Source of the DNA: Asterella californica
Lineage: Eukaryota; Streptophyta; Marchantiopsida; Marchantiales; Aytoniaceae
Length of the DNA: 64,000 bases
Reading direction: 5' to 3'
Assembly: GCA_036924285.1 (NCBI GenBank)
Contig: JAYKYS010000011.1
Location: 9,300,001 to 9,364,000, forward strand
Shown: one piece after another, positions 42,505-54,085 of the stretch
Layout: each line of letters begins with the position of its first letter
Numbering within the stretch: position 1 is the stretch's first letter
The notes under the pieces: model-generated
What the model saw: only the letters and a program-made list of their open reading frames with translations
Told to the model about the DNA's origin: nothing
Database searches by the model: none
Translations under genes and position numbers: made by a program

Positions 42505-44227
42505 CTATGTTGCATCTACAGACGTCGAAGGTTGACTTACATCACCTCTATTCCTGGATGTCGATGCCTCCAATTCCACTGCACCATCGGTAGGCCGTTT
42601 AGGAACCATAGACGTGGTCTTCAACGCCTCTGATAACGTGAATGATTGAGATGGCCTGGTCTGTCTACCAGCCTCCCCGCGTTGTGGATCCAACTCCACC
42701 GACGCACCTCGTGGCTCAAAGACACGTACTGCACTCCGAGTCACTGCCGCAGATGTCTCAATCTGTGCTACACCAGCCATGAAGTCGAAGTCACCTCCTT
42801 CTCCTCCATAAGATGTGGAAGCTTCCGTTCCACCATATCTCCGCTGAGCCATAGCCATACTAGTTATCTTCTGCTCCAGCTGCTCAATCCGAGTAGCCAT
42901 ACCGGCTTCTGACGTCGTAGCAAGCGATGGACCGATTGGTCCTCTCTCAAGTGCTGGACCTCTATCTCCAGCTCGACCACCACGGCCTCCTTGAGCTCCT
43001 CCGCCTCGTCCACGATCAGCCTTCCTTTACCGTAGCTCAGGATGGAGATCAAAACAACGGTCACTATTGTGAACTGGTCGCACGCAATGCTAACACTGCC
43101 TAGGCACCGCTTGAGACGTCCCAAATGTCTCATAACCACCTCTCCTTTGTGGACAATCCTTCTGCTGATGAGGACCATCACACGTCCAGCAAGGACCTGC
43201 TTGCTGCTGACTAGAGAAGGACGGCATTGGCTTCTGTCCACCAGATCCTTCAACACATCCATGGGATCGTGAGTGTTCAGCACGATCCTTACCACCACCA
43301 CCACCACGCTGTTGCGTAGCCTGTGATCCTCGAGAAGAAGAGGTCGTCCCATGTGATGCGTCCCTGTTGAACCCTGCTCTCCTCTACCATGTTGAGCTCT
43401 ATCCGCTCAATCAAACCAAAGACAACCGCCAATGTCGGAGCGGTGTCTCTAAGGAGAGTGGTATCCCTGACTCTCCTACCCAGCTCCCGGTCTAGTATCT
43501 CCTACCAGAATTGGACTGCCTGTGCTTCTGTCACCCCTTGGGTAACGCTGATCAACCGCCTCATGCGAGTAAACGCCTCGCGTAGGCTCTCTCCAGTCTT
43601 CCGCTGGAACTCTTGCAGACTCTTCAACTTGTCGGTCCGCACACCCTGATAATTCTTCCTCAAACAGTGGAAGAACTGAACCACATGGTTAAACTCTGGT
43701 GGTATCCCGCTCGCACTACCACCTGCTCCACTACTAGTGGATGCACCGCTGGTAGTAGGGACTCTGCCACCCGTGGATGTATCACTACTACTGGCACCTG
43801 ACCTCGTAGGTGCTACGCCTCCCGAAACTGCACCAGTAGTGATAGAAACATAGTTGGGAGACCAATGTTGTCTCCACAACTCAATCTCAACACCGTAGTC
43901 TCGCTTGAACTCGTGGTAATCGTCCATCGGTGGTCCCTCCAAGTGCTAAAACAAACCCTTCCACGTCATGAAAAGTGTGAACAATTGTGAGTTCCGCATC
44001 TGTTGCAGATCGCACCAACTGTCAAACTCCTGGATGAAGTCATCCAGCTCGATGATATCCACCGTACTCGAGTAACGTTGAGGCCCTTTCGTAGCCTCAT
44101 AGATCTTGTCCATGTCCCACCACAACGATGTGGCGACACTAGACTCACCACCAGAAAACGTACTGTCTGCGTCTGACTTGTCCTCTGGAACAACCAACGG
44201 CAATGGTGTAAGTCGTCGGTACCTCAC
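42505..44227 (-). pseudogene. G2 Gag with CCHC knuckles
   Basis: The likely start is Met at 44227. Frame 44227-43946 is acidic (DFIQEFDSWCD); after a stop, 43942-43502 contains DDYHEFKRDYGVE, a Gly/Ser/Thr-rich spacer, and PPEFNHVVQFF with LQEFQRKTGESLREAFTRMRR, the retrotransposon Gag core. Two zinc knuckles follow: CWTCDGPHQQKDC (43150-43191) and a second C-x2-C-x4-H-x4-C at 43054-43099 that has an in-frame stop. A coiled-coil-like segment IEQLEQKITSMAMAQ (42900-42840) and a Ser/Thr-rich tail lead to protease. Confidence 0.85.
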
Positions 44228-44422
44228 CCCACTCCGTGTATACCCATTATCCGAGAAGTCCCCACCAGAACCTCCCGAGAACTCCGTGGTGATAGAATCT
44301 CATAGACACACTCTCTAACCAGAATGTCGAAATCCTCGTCACCACCGTAACTACAACTCGCCTATCCTCGCTCCTATTGAGCTCACCTATCCCCTACTAG
44401 GACAGTCAAGATAAGGGCAACA

Positions 44423-45853
44423 TGTACCTGCCATGACCACAAGCAGCCTCTCACGGTTTGTTGGTCGTCACTCCAATTGCACCGTGAGAGAAACAAAGAT
44501 AGTCTGATTGCTCATCACTCCAACCTCACTACCGACAGCACACTAGAGTGAACTCACTCTGGAAATCAAGCGCCAACACAAGCAAACGCGGCGCACAAAC
44601 AGGAAGCAGAATATGGAGAGTTTCCAACCACAAGAAGTCCAAACGATAACCCTCCACACTCAAACATTCACATAAAGAGAAACCCAGTCTCACTCGGACT
44701 GAGCCGTCTTCTTCGGTGACCACATGCACAATATATGGTCACCGACTGTCATAACCTGCACCTAAGGTCACTAACTAGATGTCCACACCTCTAATAGCTC
44801 TAAAAATATCAACGTGGTAGCTCTACTAGCTCATCCAAGATAACTGCCACCAACTGCCTCCATACGCGTCTTTACGGTATAGACAAACACCACCACAATA
44901 GCAGCTTCCTCAGTACTATGGGGTCGCCCTACCACTCCTCTAGCAACGTGCGAGCAGGTCTCCTACTACCTTAAACCAGCCCCTAAGTACTTGCACGCAT
45001 CCCTGTAAGACACCAAGAGCTATTGGTCTAGTGGTACAACCAAAGCTAAGACTACAGAGTTAAGCGTCCAAGTCCAGAAATAGTGTTGGGATGGGTGACC
45101 TACTGGTTTTACACTTCCCACACAACTGAAACTTGGATACTTCTCTCACGCACGCCAGCAAGCTGGCTTGTGCGGGTTCAGGCTCGGCTCCGTCTCCGCA
45201 CTCTCGCACTCCGTTCTCACGCCTCCGCACTCACGCACCTCTGCTCCTCGAAGCCTCTAAACGCCTCCTAACACGGACTCCACACCTCGACACTCCCGCT
45301 CCCGAAAATAGGTCACTTTAACACATTCTGTCAAATTTCAAAAGCGCTTCCGTACTACCTCATCACCAAATCGACTGAGAACATGTTCAGACAACGCCCA
45401 TCCACACAGCGATCGATCACAACACCCAAAATGAACTACTCCACGCACGCGCGCACCCGCAGATCGAAGATATCAACAATTTGCGAACTCCGGAGATACC
45501 ACCGGCAGCAATCCGCGACCTGAAATCCCTCAACCAGGCCTCGCAATCTGAGTTCTTCAAGTGATAACAAGGTATTTACTCACTCCATCATGCCAACATG
45601 CACTAGACAATCACTACAGTCGAGCCAAATCCACTCTGTGCTCGCAGAGAATCCAGATCTCACTCACAAGACTACCCACCATAGCCAAGAACTTGAAGGC
45701 TCAACTTGAAGAACTGAAGTCTCCAAGCCCTACCTGCGAAGTATACCCTTTGCGGGCACTCTCACCAACTTGCCCTAACTGGACTAACGGCCTTACCAGG
45801 ATTCCCCACTTCGCACTCGATCAACCTAGTTGAGTAGCCAAACTGACGTGACA
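44423..45853 (-). repeat. 5' LTR of G2
   Basis: In element orientation it starts TGTCACGTCAG at 45853 and ends GGCAGGTACA at 44423. It matches the LTRs of G1 and G3. Unlike G1, no GT-rich module precedes its start, so the module is not part of this LTR. The inverted words 'ctctcacggt...ccgtgagag' lie near its 3' end (44450-44495). Confidence 0.75.
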
Positions 45854-46303
45854 CGTGCTTGAAGCACTAGAGAACTGAAAAACCTTGTGTTGTGTGAATT
45901 TTTAAGTCATCATTGTGTTTGTTGTTCCAAGTACAAATTTCTTTGGCATAGCCAGAAGGCTCATCATTTCTCAAGGTAGAGCTCATCTCTCATGACAACC
46001 GAGAACCTCTAGAACCATCCTCTCTTTAGTGTCCAGAAGAGAAAGTGAAACAAAGAGTAGGAGCATCGGATCCAATCTGAGATGTTTCTGTCAAGCGTCA
46101 TAATTCAGGATTACACCGAAAATTTGCAAGAGATGTGTCCGTCGATCCAATGGATAACACTTATGTCATCAAAATCTCCACAGTATAGTTAGCATTGTCC
46201 TCGGTCAAAAATCAATGTGAGGAGTACGCAAAGATGGTAAATTTTCTAAACACCTCAGAGATTCCGACATCCCAGAAATTCTCGTTGTCCTCATTTCGAT
46301 CAT
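45854..46303. other. DNA outside the G2 5' LTR
   Basis: Unrelated to the G family; no gene recognised. Confidence 0.45.
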
Positions 46304-47155
46304 ATGAACGATGGATCGGATTATCATTATCATGTCATTCGATTAGATGATGATGAACACATCGATGATTCTGAGTTTACTTATCGATCTTCTCATGATT
46401 CTGAGTTTATCCATCGACCTTTTGAGACATATCAACCGTCTGAAGTTCCATTCATCCATGCTGCATCACTGCATGAGTACCTGGGTCAAAAGAGAGAGAG
46501 ACAAACCAGTGGAACAAGACAACGAAGAGAGTATCATATCTGAGAAAGGTCTTGAAATCGACCTATTTCAGAATCTACTAGGAGTAGTAAAGCTCATAGT
46601 TCTAACTGTGAAGAACTTCGGTTCTCTCAGCTTACGAAGAGAGCTTGAAAGACAAATCTGAATAACAAAAAATTCTTTCTAGATTATAGACGAGCATCTT
46701 TAGATGAGAAGAGAAAGACTAGAGAATCTTCAGAAAAAAAAGAAGTGAAGAAATGAAAAATGATTCTTTATATTGAAATGACAAGAGCAAGAAGAGATAT
46801 AGAAGGAATCAAAAGTGCTTTTGATTTCATCTTTTCAGTGCAAAATATTTTCCTATCATGATAGAAGCAAATTGTTTCAAACTGATATATCTCTTAACTC
46901 ATTATCATTTGTATGTTTGAAGTTGATCCGAGTACAAGATTGATCATTTGTGTGTTACAGTAGCCATTTGTATTCAAGAATTCATACAAGACTTGAGAAT
47001 GTTAAGATTATCTGACATAGAAAGAATTTGATTTAAGCATTGTATTAAGTTTTCATCTACTCGAAAAGAATCGATGTGCATACATTGTTTGGATATGAGA
47101 GAAATATGGCACGAAGAGAAAAATCATACAACTTTTGCATATGAGAGCTTTGAAA

Positions 47156-47188
<33 letters not shown>

Positions 47189-47689
47189 AGAGAAGAGAGA
47201 TGGAAAAATAGAAAGAGCTTTGAAAGGAGAGAGAGAGAGAGAGTTTTGAAAAAAGAGAGAGGAGAGAGGAGATGGAAAGAGAGAAGTAGAGGAGATCCTT
47301 CGTACAAAGTAGAAGAGGAGTTTAGCTTGAGGTTGGAGGGTTTAAAAGAGAGAGATTTTGCAAGAGTGAGCCGCCAAGAGTCAGAGAGAGAGTGACCATC
47401 AGGAGAGAGTATTTTGTGTTTGTGGATTTTTGAATCGAACAGTTTCTTTATTGCGGTAGTATTTCTGAATGATTTTGAGATCAATGATCAAGCCGCTTGT
47501 CGAGAAGAAGACGATGAGAGAGGAGGAGGTGTGGTTAAAGGCTCAAGTGATGAGAGAGTACGAGGACGTGGAAGAAATCCAAGTAAATCATGAAGCGATT
47601 CATCTTGAATCGCTCTCAGATGTAAGACGCATCATCGTGATTCATCTTGCCGCAAGTGATTCAGACCTCGAATCGTTGTAACATTGAAC
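46304..47689 (+). other. Low-complexity and unassigned DNA
   Basis: Frames at 46304-46543 (acidic, with repeated DSEF) and 46347-46661 overlap in different frames and are probably chance. 47150-47300 is a GAGA-rich purine tract that gives long but meaningless frames on both strands. No gene is called. Confidence 0.5.
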
Positions 47690-48300
47690 CAAACAATTGT
47701 TTCACTTGACGATCATGCGAACCAATTGTTTCACTCGTTTCACAAATATAGTCAAGAGAAACACTAGTGTTCCACTTCGACTATCTCTGTTATCAAGCGA
47801 AACAAAACTATTTCACTCGTTCGTCAATCAAATGATTCTATTCCGCTTGTCGAATGACATAGTTTCTTTTCGCTCATCTAGTCGAGCGAAACAAGATTTT
47901 TTCACGCGTTGATACGAGAATGAGACAAAATAACATTGTTTCACTCGATCTTGTTGAGAAACGAGCAAAATAATCTTGTTTCGTCCAACTTAGAGCAAAA
48001 CACTGTTGTTTCACTCGTCTTTCTTTTCGACCAAAGGAAACAATGTTATTTCATGAAGTCTTGTTGAGAAACGAGTGAAATAGTCTTGTTTCGTCCAGCT
48101 TAGAGCGAAACATGATTGTTTCACTCATCTTTCTCTTTGATCGAGCGAAACAATCATGTTTCGTTCAGTCTTGTTGAAAAATGAGCATAACAAAATTATT
48201 TCATCCAGCTTAGAGCAAAACAACGGTGCTCACACAAGAGCACGCTATGTTTCGCTCAAGTATGAACGATACAACGCTGTTTTGATCCTATTCGAGCAAA
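47690..48300 (+). repeat. Array rich in GAAAC/GTTTC palindromes
   Basis: From 47940 to 48230 a unit of about 118 bp recurs two to three times ('cttgttgagaaacgag', 'tagagc(a/g)aaac', 'tgtttcactc(a/g)tctttct'). Throughout 47690-48300 the pair gaaaca-N-tgtttc forms short palindromes such as cgaaacaatcatgtttcg. No gene is present. Confidence 0.75.
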
Positions 48301-48463
48301 AATAATACTGCTATATAGTCTCAGTTTACTCTATTATGTTAACTCTCTCATTTATCTTGTTTACAGTTGGGACTGAGGAGCAAAATGAGAGAGGGACCAT
48401 CCATGTTCAAATTTAGTCATGAGAAAGATGAGACATATCATCTGAAACTGTGCTGGATTTGAT

Positions 48464-48566
48464 GTCGTGCAATACACATTGTTACACAACATACATCACT
48501 GTCAGAGATACACCACACATACACATAACATATGGACGATGTCATACACATACACAAGTGTCACAA
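48464..48566 (-). repeat. GT-rich end module of the G family, copy 3
   Basis: Ends at the usual GCACGAC; in element orientation it follows an LTR start-region fragment directly. Confidence 0.75.
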
Positions 48567-48830
48567 TAATAACGATCTGTACTCACTCTACCAGCACTAT
48601 ACAAACACTAAAGTCGAGCCACATCCACTCTGTGCATAAGAGAATCCAGATTGCGTTGACCAAGACTATCCATCATAGCCAGAAGCTTGAAGACTCAACT
48701 CGAAGAACTGAAGTCTACAAGACCTACCTATGAAGTATACCCCTAGTGGGACTAGCCCAAGAACTTGCCCTAACGGCACTAACGGTCCTATCGAGATTAG
48801 CCACTCCGTACTCAGTCAACCTAGCCGAGG

Positions 48831-48932
48831 TGCACATACACATTGCTACACAACATACATCGCTGTCAGAAGTACATCACACATACACATAACACATGGA
48901 TGATGTCATACACATACACAAGTATACTACAA
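48831..48932 (-). repeat. GT-rich end module of the G family, copy 4
   Basis: Joined at its 3' side directly to 'cacctcggctagg' of the LTR fragment, without the TGTCACGTCAG start. Confidence 0.75.
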
Positions 48933-49094
48933 TCGTCTCTCTCACTGATGGTTAGATCCCTCTAACTCCAGATAGCTCCATATCTCAACTACGTGATATA
49001 CACCTTCGTGGGTGTAAGGATCAAAAGGTCGGGTGCTACACCACTCTATCGTTAGTCAATCCATACCACGCAAAGAGCTAATAGACTATCGTTG

Positions 49095-50124
49095 ATATAT
49101 ACAACGCTGCTCACTTTGGTGAGCTTTCTAGCGTCATATGCTTACAAGATGGAGGACTGGGGCTTGTGTGGGATGCTCAATTACAGCAGTTAGTGGAGCT
49201 CAATGCCGATGAGAGAAAGCGAGCGATGGATTCCTCTATGATACGACTCTTCGATATCAGAGGCTTCACGTCGTTAGATGTTGGATCAAGCAATGGACTT
49301 GAACTGCTTGACGTGGATTGTTAACCTTAGATTGGTTGAGTAGCATCGGACGCGATCGACGGGTGTTACTGCTTGGACACTTCTGAACTCTTTGCTTATC
49401 GCGTCGGTGGAGGCAAAGGTTGAAGATGAGACGTGTGGAGTTCGTCATCCTTGGACATCATGAGATGTCTTAAGAGAGAATATGGAGCTTACAACTAGGA
49501 ATGCAGGATTTTTTTGCACATTGGAGGTGGAGGTTGTTGATGATGAGCAGAAGGAAACTGCTCCGGAGGTTGTAAGATAGCAGTCAACGACTTCGTCTTC
49601 TATCTCTAGCATGGTGATAGAGGATACTTGAGAGCCAAAGATTGGACCCAAGTTTATAAGAGAAGAGAGACGAAGAGTTCAGAGATTCTTGAAGAGCCAC
49701 AAGAATTGTTTTACCTTCAGTATGAAGGATTTGGGTACCTTGAAGGGACCATGTATACGAATCGACTTGATTAGTGATACGCCAATCTTTCGATGTCTTT
49801 CCAAATATAATAACATTGAGAGAGTCTTGATCTAGAGTAGGACTCAAGATTTGTTGGAGGTTGGTGGAGATGTCGCATGGAGAGTACATATTTGTCATAG
49901 TTATGACAGCAAAGAAAGATATGTATGACAACTGCTCGAATAGACGTATGTGTGGAGATTATCGTCTTACCAATCGGTAGACGAAGTCCGATAAGTATGC
50001 CATGTCGACACTTGAGGAGCGAGGGCATGTGAAGGTCTACAGTATTTTGGACCTTCGAGCAGGGTATCATCAGTTGCCAGTGAGAGAAGAAGATAAGTCT
50101 AAGACAACATTTTGAGGAATTGAC
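49095..50124 (+). pseudogene. Gypsy fragment G4b: methyltransferase end to RT start
   Basis: Plus-strand fragment beginning in the methyltransferase C-terminus (GLGLVWDAQLQQLVELNADER, 49150-49215) and ending in RT after the LRAGYHQLPVREED region (50045-50110). It carries several stops and deletions. It has the same TAG before RT (near 49831-49833, LI-stop-SRTQDLL) as G2 and G3. It is cut off by the 5' LTR of G3. Confidence 0.85.
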
Positions 50125-51386
50125 TATCACGTCGGTTTGGCACCTCGGCTAGGTTGGCCGAGTGCGGAGTGGCGAATCCGGTAGGGCCGTTAGTGCCGTT
50201 AGGACGAGTTGGTGGGATAGTCCACTAGGGATACACTTCGCAGGTAGGGCTTGGAGGTCTTAGTTCTTCGAGTTGAGCCTTCAAACTCCTGGCTATGATG
50301 GATAGTCTTGGTGAGTGCAATCTGGATTCTCTGCGAGCACAGAGTGGATTTGGCTCGACTTTAGTGATTTTTTAGTGTCCATTGGCATGGTGGAGTGAGT
50401 ACATATCGTATATCACTCAAAGAACTCGAACTGCAAGGTCTGATTGAGAGCTTTCAGGTTGCAGATTTTTGTCGGTGGTATCTCCGGAGTTGACAGATCG
50501 TTGGTATCTTCGATTTACGGATGCGCACGTGCGCACCCGCAAATGCACCTCGAGGAGCAGTGGTGCGTGAGTGCGGAGGCGTGAGAAGCGGAGTGCGGAG
50601 GTGGAGCGGAGCCTGAGCTCGAACCCGAGTCCGCCGCAAGCCAGCTTGTTGGCGTGCATGAGAGAGGTATGCAAGTTTCAGTTGTGTAGGAAGTGTAAAA
50701 TCAGTAGGTCACCAATCCCAACACTATTCTTGAACTTGCACACTTAACTCTGTAGTCTTAGCTTTGGCTTTATCACTAGACCAATAGCTATTGGTGTCTT
50801 CTAGGGATACGTGCAAGTACTTATGGATTTGTTTAAAGTAGTAGGAGATAGTAAGAGATCTTCTCGCACGTTCCTAGAGGAGTGGTAGGACAACCCCATA
50901 ATACTAAGGGGAAGCTGTTGTTGTGATAGTGTTTGTCTATATTGTAGAGACGCGTATGGAGGTAGTTGTCTTGGGTGAGCTAGTAGAGCTATCACGTAGA
51001 TATTTTTAGAGCTACTAGAGGATGGACATCTAGTTAGTGATCTTAAGTATCCGTCACGATAGTTGGTGATCATATATTGTGCATGTGGTCAACGAAGAGA
51101 AGACGTCAGTCCGAGTGAGACTAGATTTCTCGTTATGTGAATGTTTGAGTGTAGAAGGTTATAGTTTGGACTTCTTGTGGTTGGAACCCATACATATTTT
51201 ACTTCTTGTTTGTGCATCGCGTTTGCTTGTGTTGGTGCTTGATTTCTGGAGTGAATTCACTCTAATGTGCTGTCCATAGTGACGCTAGAGTTGCAGATCG
51301 GTCAGACTACTTTTGTTTCTCTCACGGTGCAGTTGGATTGAGGACCAATAGATCATGAGAGGTTGTCTGTGGTGATGGAAGGTACA
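50125..51386 (+). repeat. 5' LTR of G3
   Basis: Starts TATCACGTCGG (TG changed to TA) and ends GGAAGGTACA. The left flank is G4b RT sequence. No GT-rich module precedes it. Confidence 0.75.
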
Positions 51387-51579
51387 AGTTGTCCTCACCT
51401 TGACCGTCCTAGTAGGGGATAGGTGAGCTCAGTAGGAGCGGAGTTAGGCAAGTTATGGTTACGGTGGTGACGGAGATTTCGGCATTCTGGTTGGAGAGTG
51501 TTCACGAGGTTCTATTATCACGGAGTTCTCGGGAGGTTCTGGTGGAGACTTCTCGAATAGTGGATATACACGGAGTGAG

Positions 51580-53226
51580 GTGAGGTACCGACTACCTACA
51601 CCATTGTCATTGGTTGTTCAAGAAGACGAGTCAGATGCAGATAGTGCGTTTTCTAATGATGAGTCTAGTGTCGTCACACCGTTGTTGTGGGACATAGACG
51701 AGATCGATGAGACCATGAAGAGACCTCAACGTTACTCGGGTACGGTGGGTACGGTGGATATCATTAGCTGGATGACTTCATCTAGGAGTTCGATAGTCAG
51801 TGTCATCTGCAGCAGCAGATGCAGAACCCACAACTGTTTACATCCTTCATGGCATGGAAAGATTTGTTCCAACACTTGGAGGGACGCCCGATGGACGATT
51901 ATCATGAGTTCAGACGAGATTACAGTGTGGAGATTGAGTTGTGGAGACAACATTGATCTCTCAACTACGTTTCTATCACTATTGGTGCAGTTTCGAGTGA
52001 CGTAGCACATGCGATTTTGGGTGCCAGTAGCAGTGACACATCCACGGGGTGGCGGAGTACCTACTACCAACGGTGCGTCCATTAGTAGTGGAGCAAGTGG
52101 TAGTGTGAGTGGGATACCACCAGGGTTTAACCTTGTGGTTCAGTTCTTTCAATGTTTGAGGAAAAACTATTAGGGTGTGCGGACTGACAAGTTGAGGAGT
52201 CTGCAGGAGTTTCAACGAAAGACTGGAGAGAACCTACGCGAGGCATTTACTCGCATGAGACGGTTGATCAGTGTTACTCAAGGGGTGACGGAAGTACAGG
52301 CAGTTTAGTTCAGATATGAGATACTAGACCGAGAGCTGCGTAAGAGAGTCAGAGATGAGACTCTCCTTAGAGACACAGCTCCGACGCTGGCGGTTGTTTT
52401 TGGTTTGGCTGAGTGGATTGAGCTCAACATGGTGGAGGAGAGGGTGGTGGTTGCTGGGTTCAGCAAGGAGACACTACATGGAGCGACCAACTCTTCTCGA
52501 GGATCACAGACTGCGCAACAGCGTGATGGTGGTGGATAGTCACGATCACAAGGAGGTGTTGGAGGACCTGGAGGGCAGAAGCCCATGCCGTCTTTCTTGA
52601 CATAGCAGCAAGCGGGTCCTTGCTGGATGTCTCATCAACAAAAGATTGTCCATAGAGGAGAGGTGGTTATGAGACGTCCAAGGACGTCTCAAGTGGTGCC
52701 TAGGCAATGTGAGCATTGCGAGCGATGTTTTGATCTCCACCTCTGAGCTACGACAAGGAAAGACTGATCGTGGACGAGGCGGGGGAGCTCAAGGAGGCCG
52801 TGGTGGTCGAGCTGGAGGTAGAGACCCAACACCTAGGAGACCGGTCCATCGTCTGCTACGACGTCATATGCGAGTATGGCTGCTAAGATTGAGCAGTTAG
52901 AGCAGAGGATAGCTAGTATGGCTATGACTCAACGGAGATCTGGTTCAGGAACAGAGGCTTCCACGTCTTATAGAGGAGAAGGAGATGACTTCAACTTCGT
53001 GACTGGGGTGGCGCAGATTGAGACATCTGCGATAGTGACTCGAAGTGCAGTACGTGTCTCTAAGCCACAAGGTGCGTCGATGGAGTTGGATCCACAACGT
53101 GGGGAGACCAATAGACATGCCAAGCTTTCTCAGTCATTCACGTTATCGGAGGCGTTGAGGACCACGTCTATGGTTCTTAAAAGACATACCGATGATGCAG
53201 TGGAGTTTAGGCATCGATATCAATGA
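51580..53226 (+). pseudogene. G3 Gag
   Basis: The start MRYRLPTPLSLVV at 51580 matches the G2 start at 44227. The acidic N-terminus, the FKRDYG-equivalent and the LQEFQRKTGENLREAFTRMRR core (52200-52265) follow in shifting frames. The knuckle region near 52600-52750 is degenerate. 52876-53226 keeps IEQLEQRIASMAMTQ and the Ser/Thr-rich tail. Confidence 0.82.
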
Positions 53227-53446
53227 GCGGGGATGATGCGAGACAACCCTCAATGTCTATGGATGCGACGTCAAACTCGATGTTGGGGACGGCTATAGCA
53301 GTTTTGCGAGCTTCACTATTTTCAGCCACAAATATGAAGACATTGGGAGTAAGCTTGGCTCCAGTGTTCCAGTTGACAGCCACGCTCAATGAGAGCGAGG
53401 ATGTAGTTATCTCTAGTACTGAGGTGGTCAGCGAGAGACGATAGAT

Positions 53447-53930
53447 GTGTCCATGGAGTCGAAGATCAGGACAGCTATTAGTGGTACTTGGCAAGCGGCG
53501 GCTGCTAGGTTAGATGAGTTACCAGCTAGGCCGGCGATTGACCGTGCTGGTTTGGCACCAGGTGTGTTGTTGTTGGATAATAGAAGTGGTATCTTCTGTT
53601 TCATGGTATTCTCAAGGAAGGTGTATCGACTCCAAAAAGTCTTGTTGGACTTTGACGTCCAATCATTGATGTTGAGGAAGGCGGCGTGCATTAGTTTGAG
53701 TTAGAGGAAGTCCGAGGTGGAGAAATATTGATTCCAGCTACAGACATCTCTAAGAGGATCAAGAGATACAACTCTACACATGAGACGCGAGATGCTGACG
53801 GTGAGAGTTCGACCAGATCACCCCACGGGTGACTCTATGGTGAAGATCAAGGCCATTATTACGGTCGTGGAGTCGTATGATGTGTTGGTTGGAGATGTTG
53901 TGTTATATCTTATGAGGTTCGTGATCGACT
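53447..53930 (+). pseudogene. G3 aspartic protease
   Basis: Equivalent to 42331-41846 in G2. It keeps RPAIDRAGLAPGV and SYDVLVGDVVLYLM, but the active-site triplet reads D-F-D, so it is inactive. Confidence 0.78.
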
Positions 53931-54085
53931 ATTGGACGGAGACAACATCTTACAGACCAGGTTGGCAGTCAAGTGAGAGACGAACGAGCCGCTTACTAGT
54001 GCAGTTCAGTGCTAGAGTTGGGACAACGGAGCCTACACCAAGGACAATGACATCCGTCGCAGAGTTCAGTTTGGTCATCACTTGA

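Larger units (their letters stand above)
37947..45853 (-). mobile_element. Gypsy copy G2 with methyltransferase domain
   Basis: Minus-strand element running from its 5' LTR (44423-45853) through Gag, protease, methyltransferase, RT and RNase H to integrase, where copia-2 is inserted (37947); 36 further bases of integrase lie at 32888-32923. Protease, methyltransferase, RT, RNase H and integrase segments are all in one frame, broken only by single stop codons. The 3' end (integrase core, PHD, 3' LTR) is missing here but is present in G1 next door. Confidence 0.93.
48464..49090 (-). mobile_element. Gypsy fragment G4a (module, LTR fragment, module, 3' UTR)
   Basis: In minus orientation the order is G-family 3' UTR (49085-48933, compare 28870-29045), GT-rich module, LTR fragment 'cacctcggctagg' to 'gtgagtacagatc', and a second GT-rich module. 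The inner junction is the same as in the insert at 27013-27278. It contains no coding part. Confidence 0.7.

Noticed and set aside
47135..47395. Open frames of 86 and 143 codons on opposite strands over the GAGA tract
   Set aside because: Low-complexity purine repeats give stop-free frames on both strands; no domain is present.
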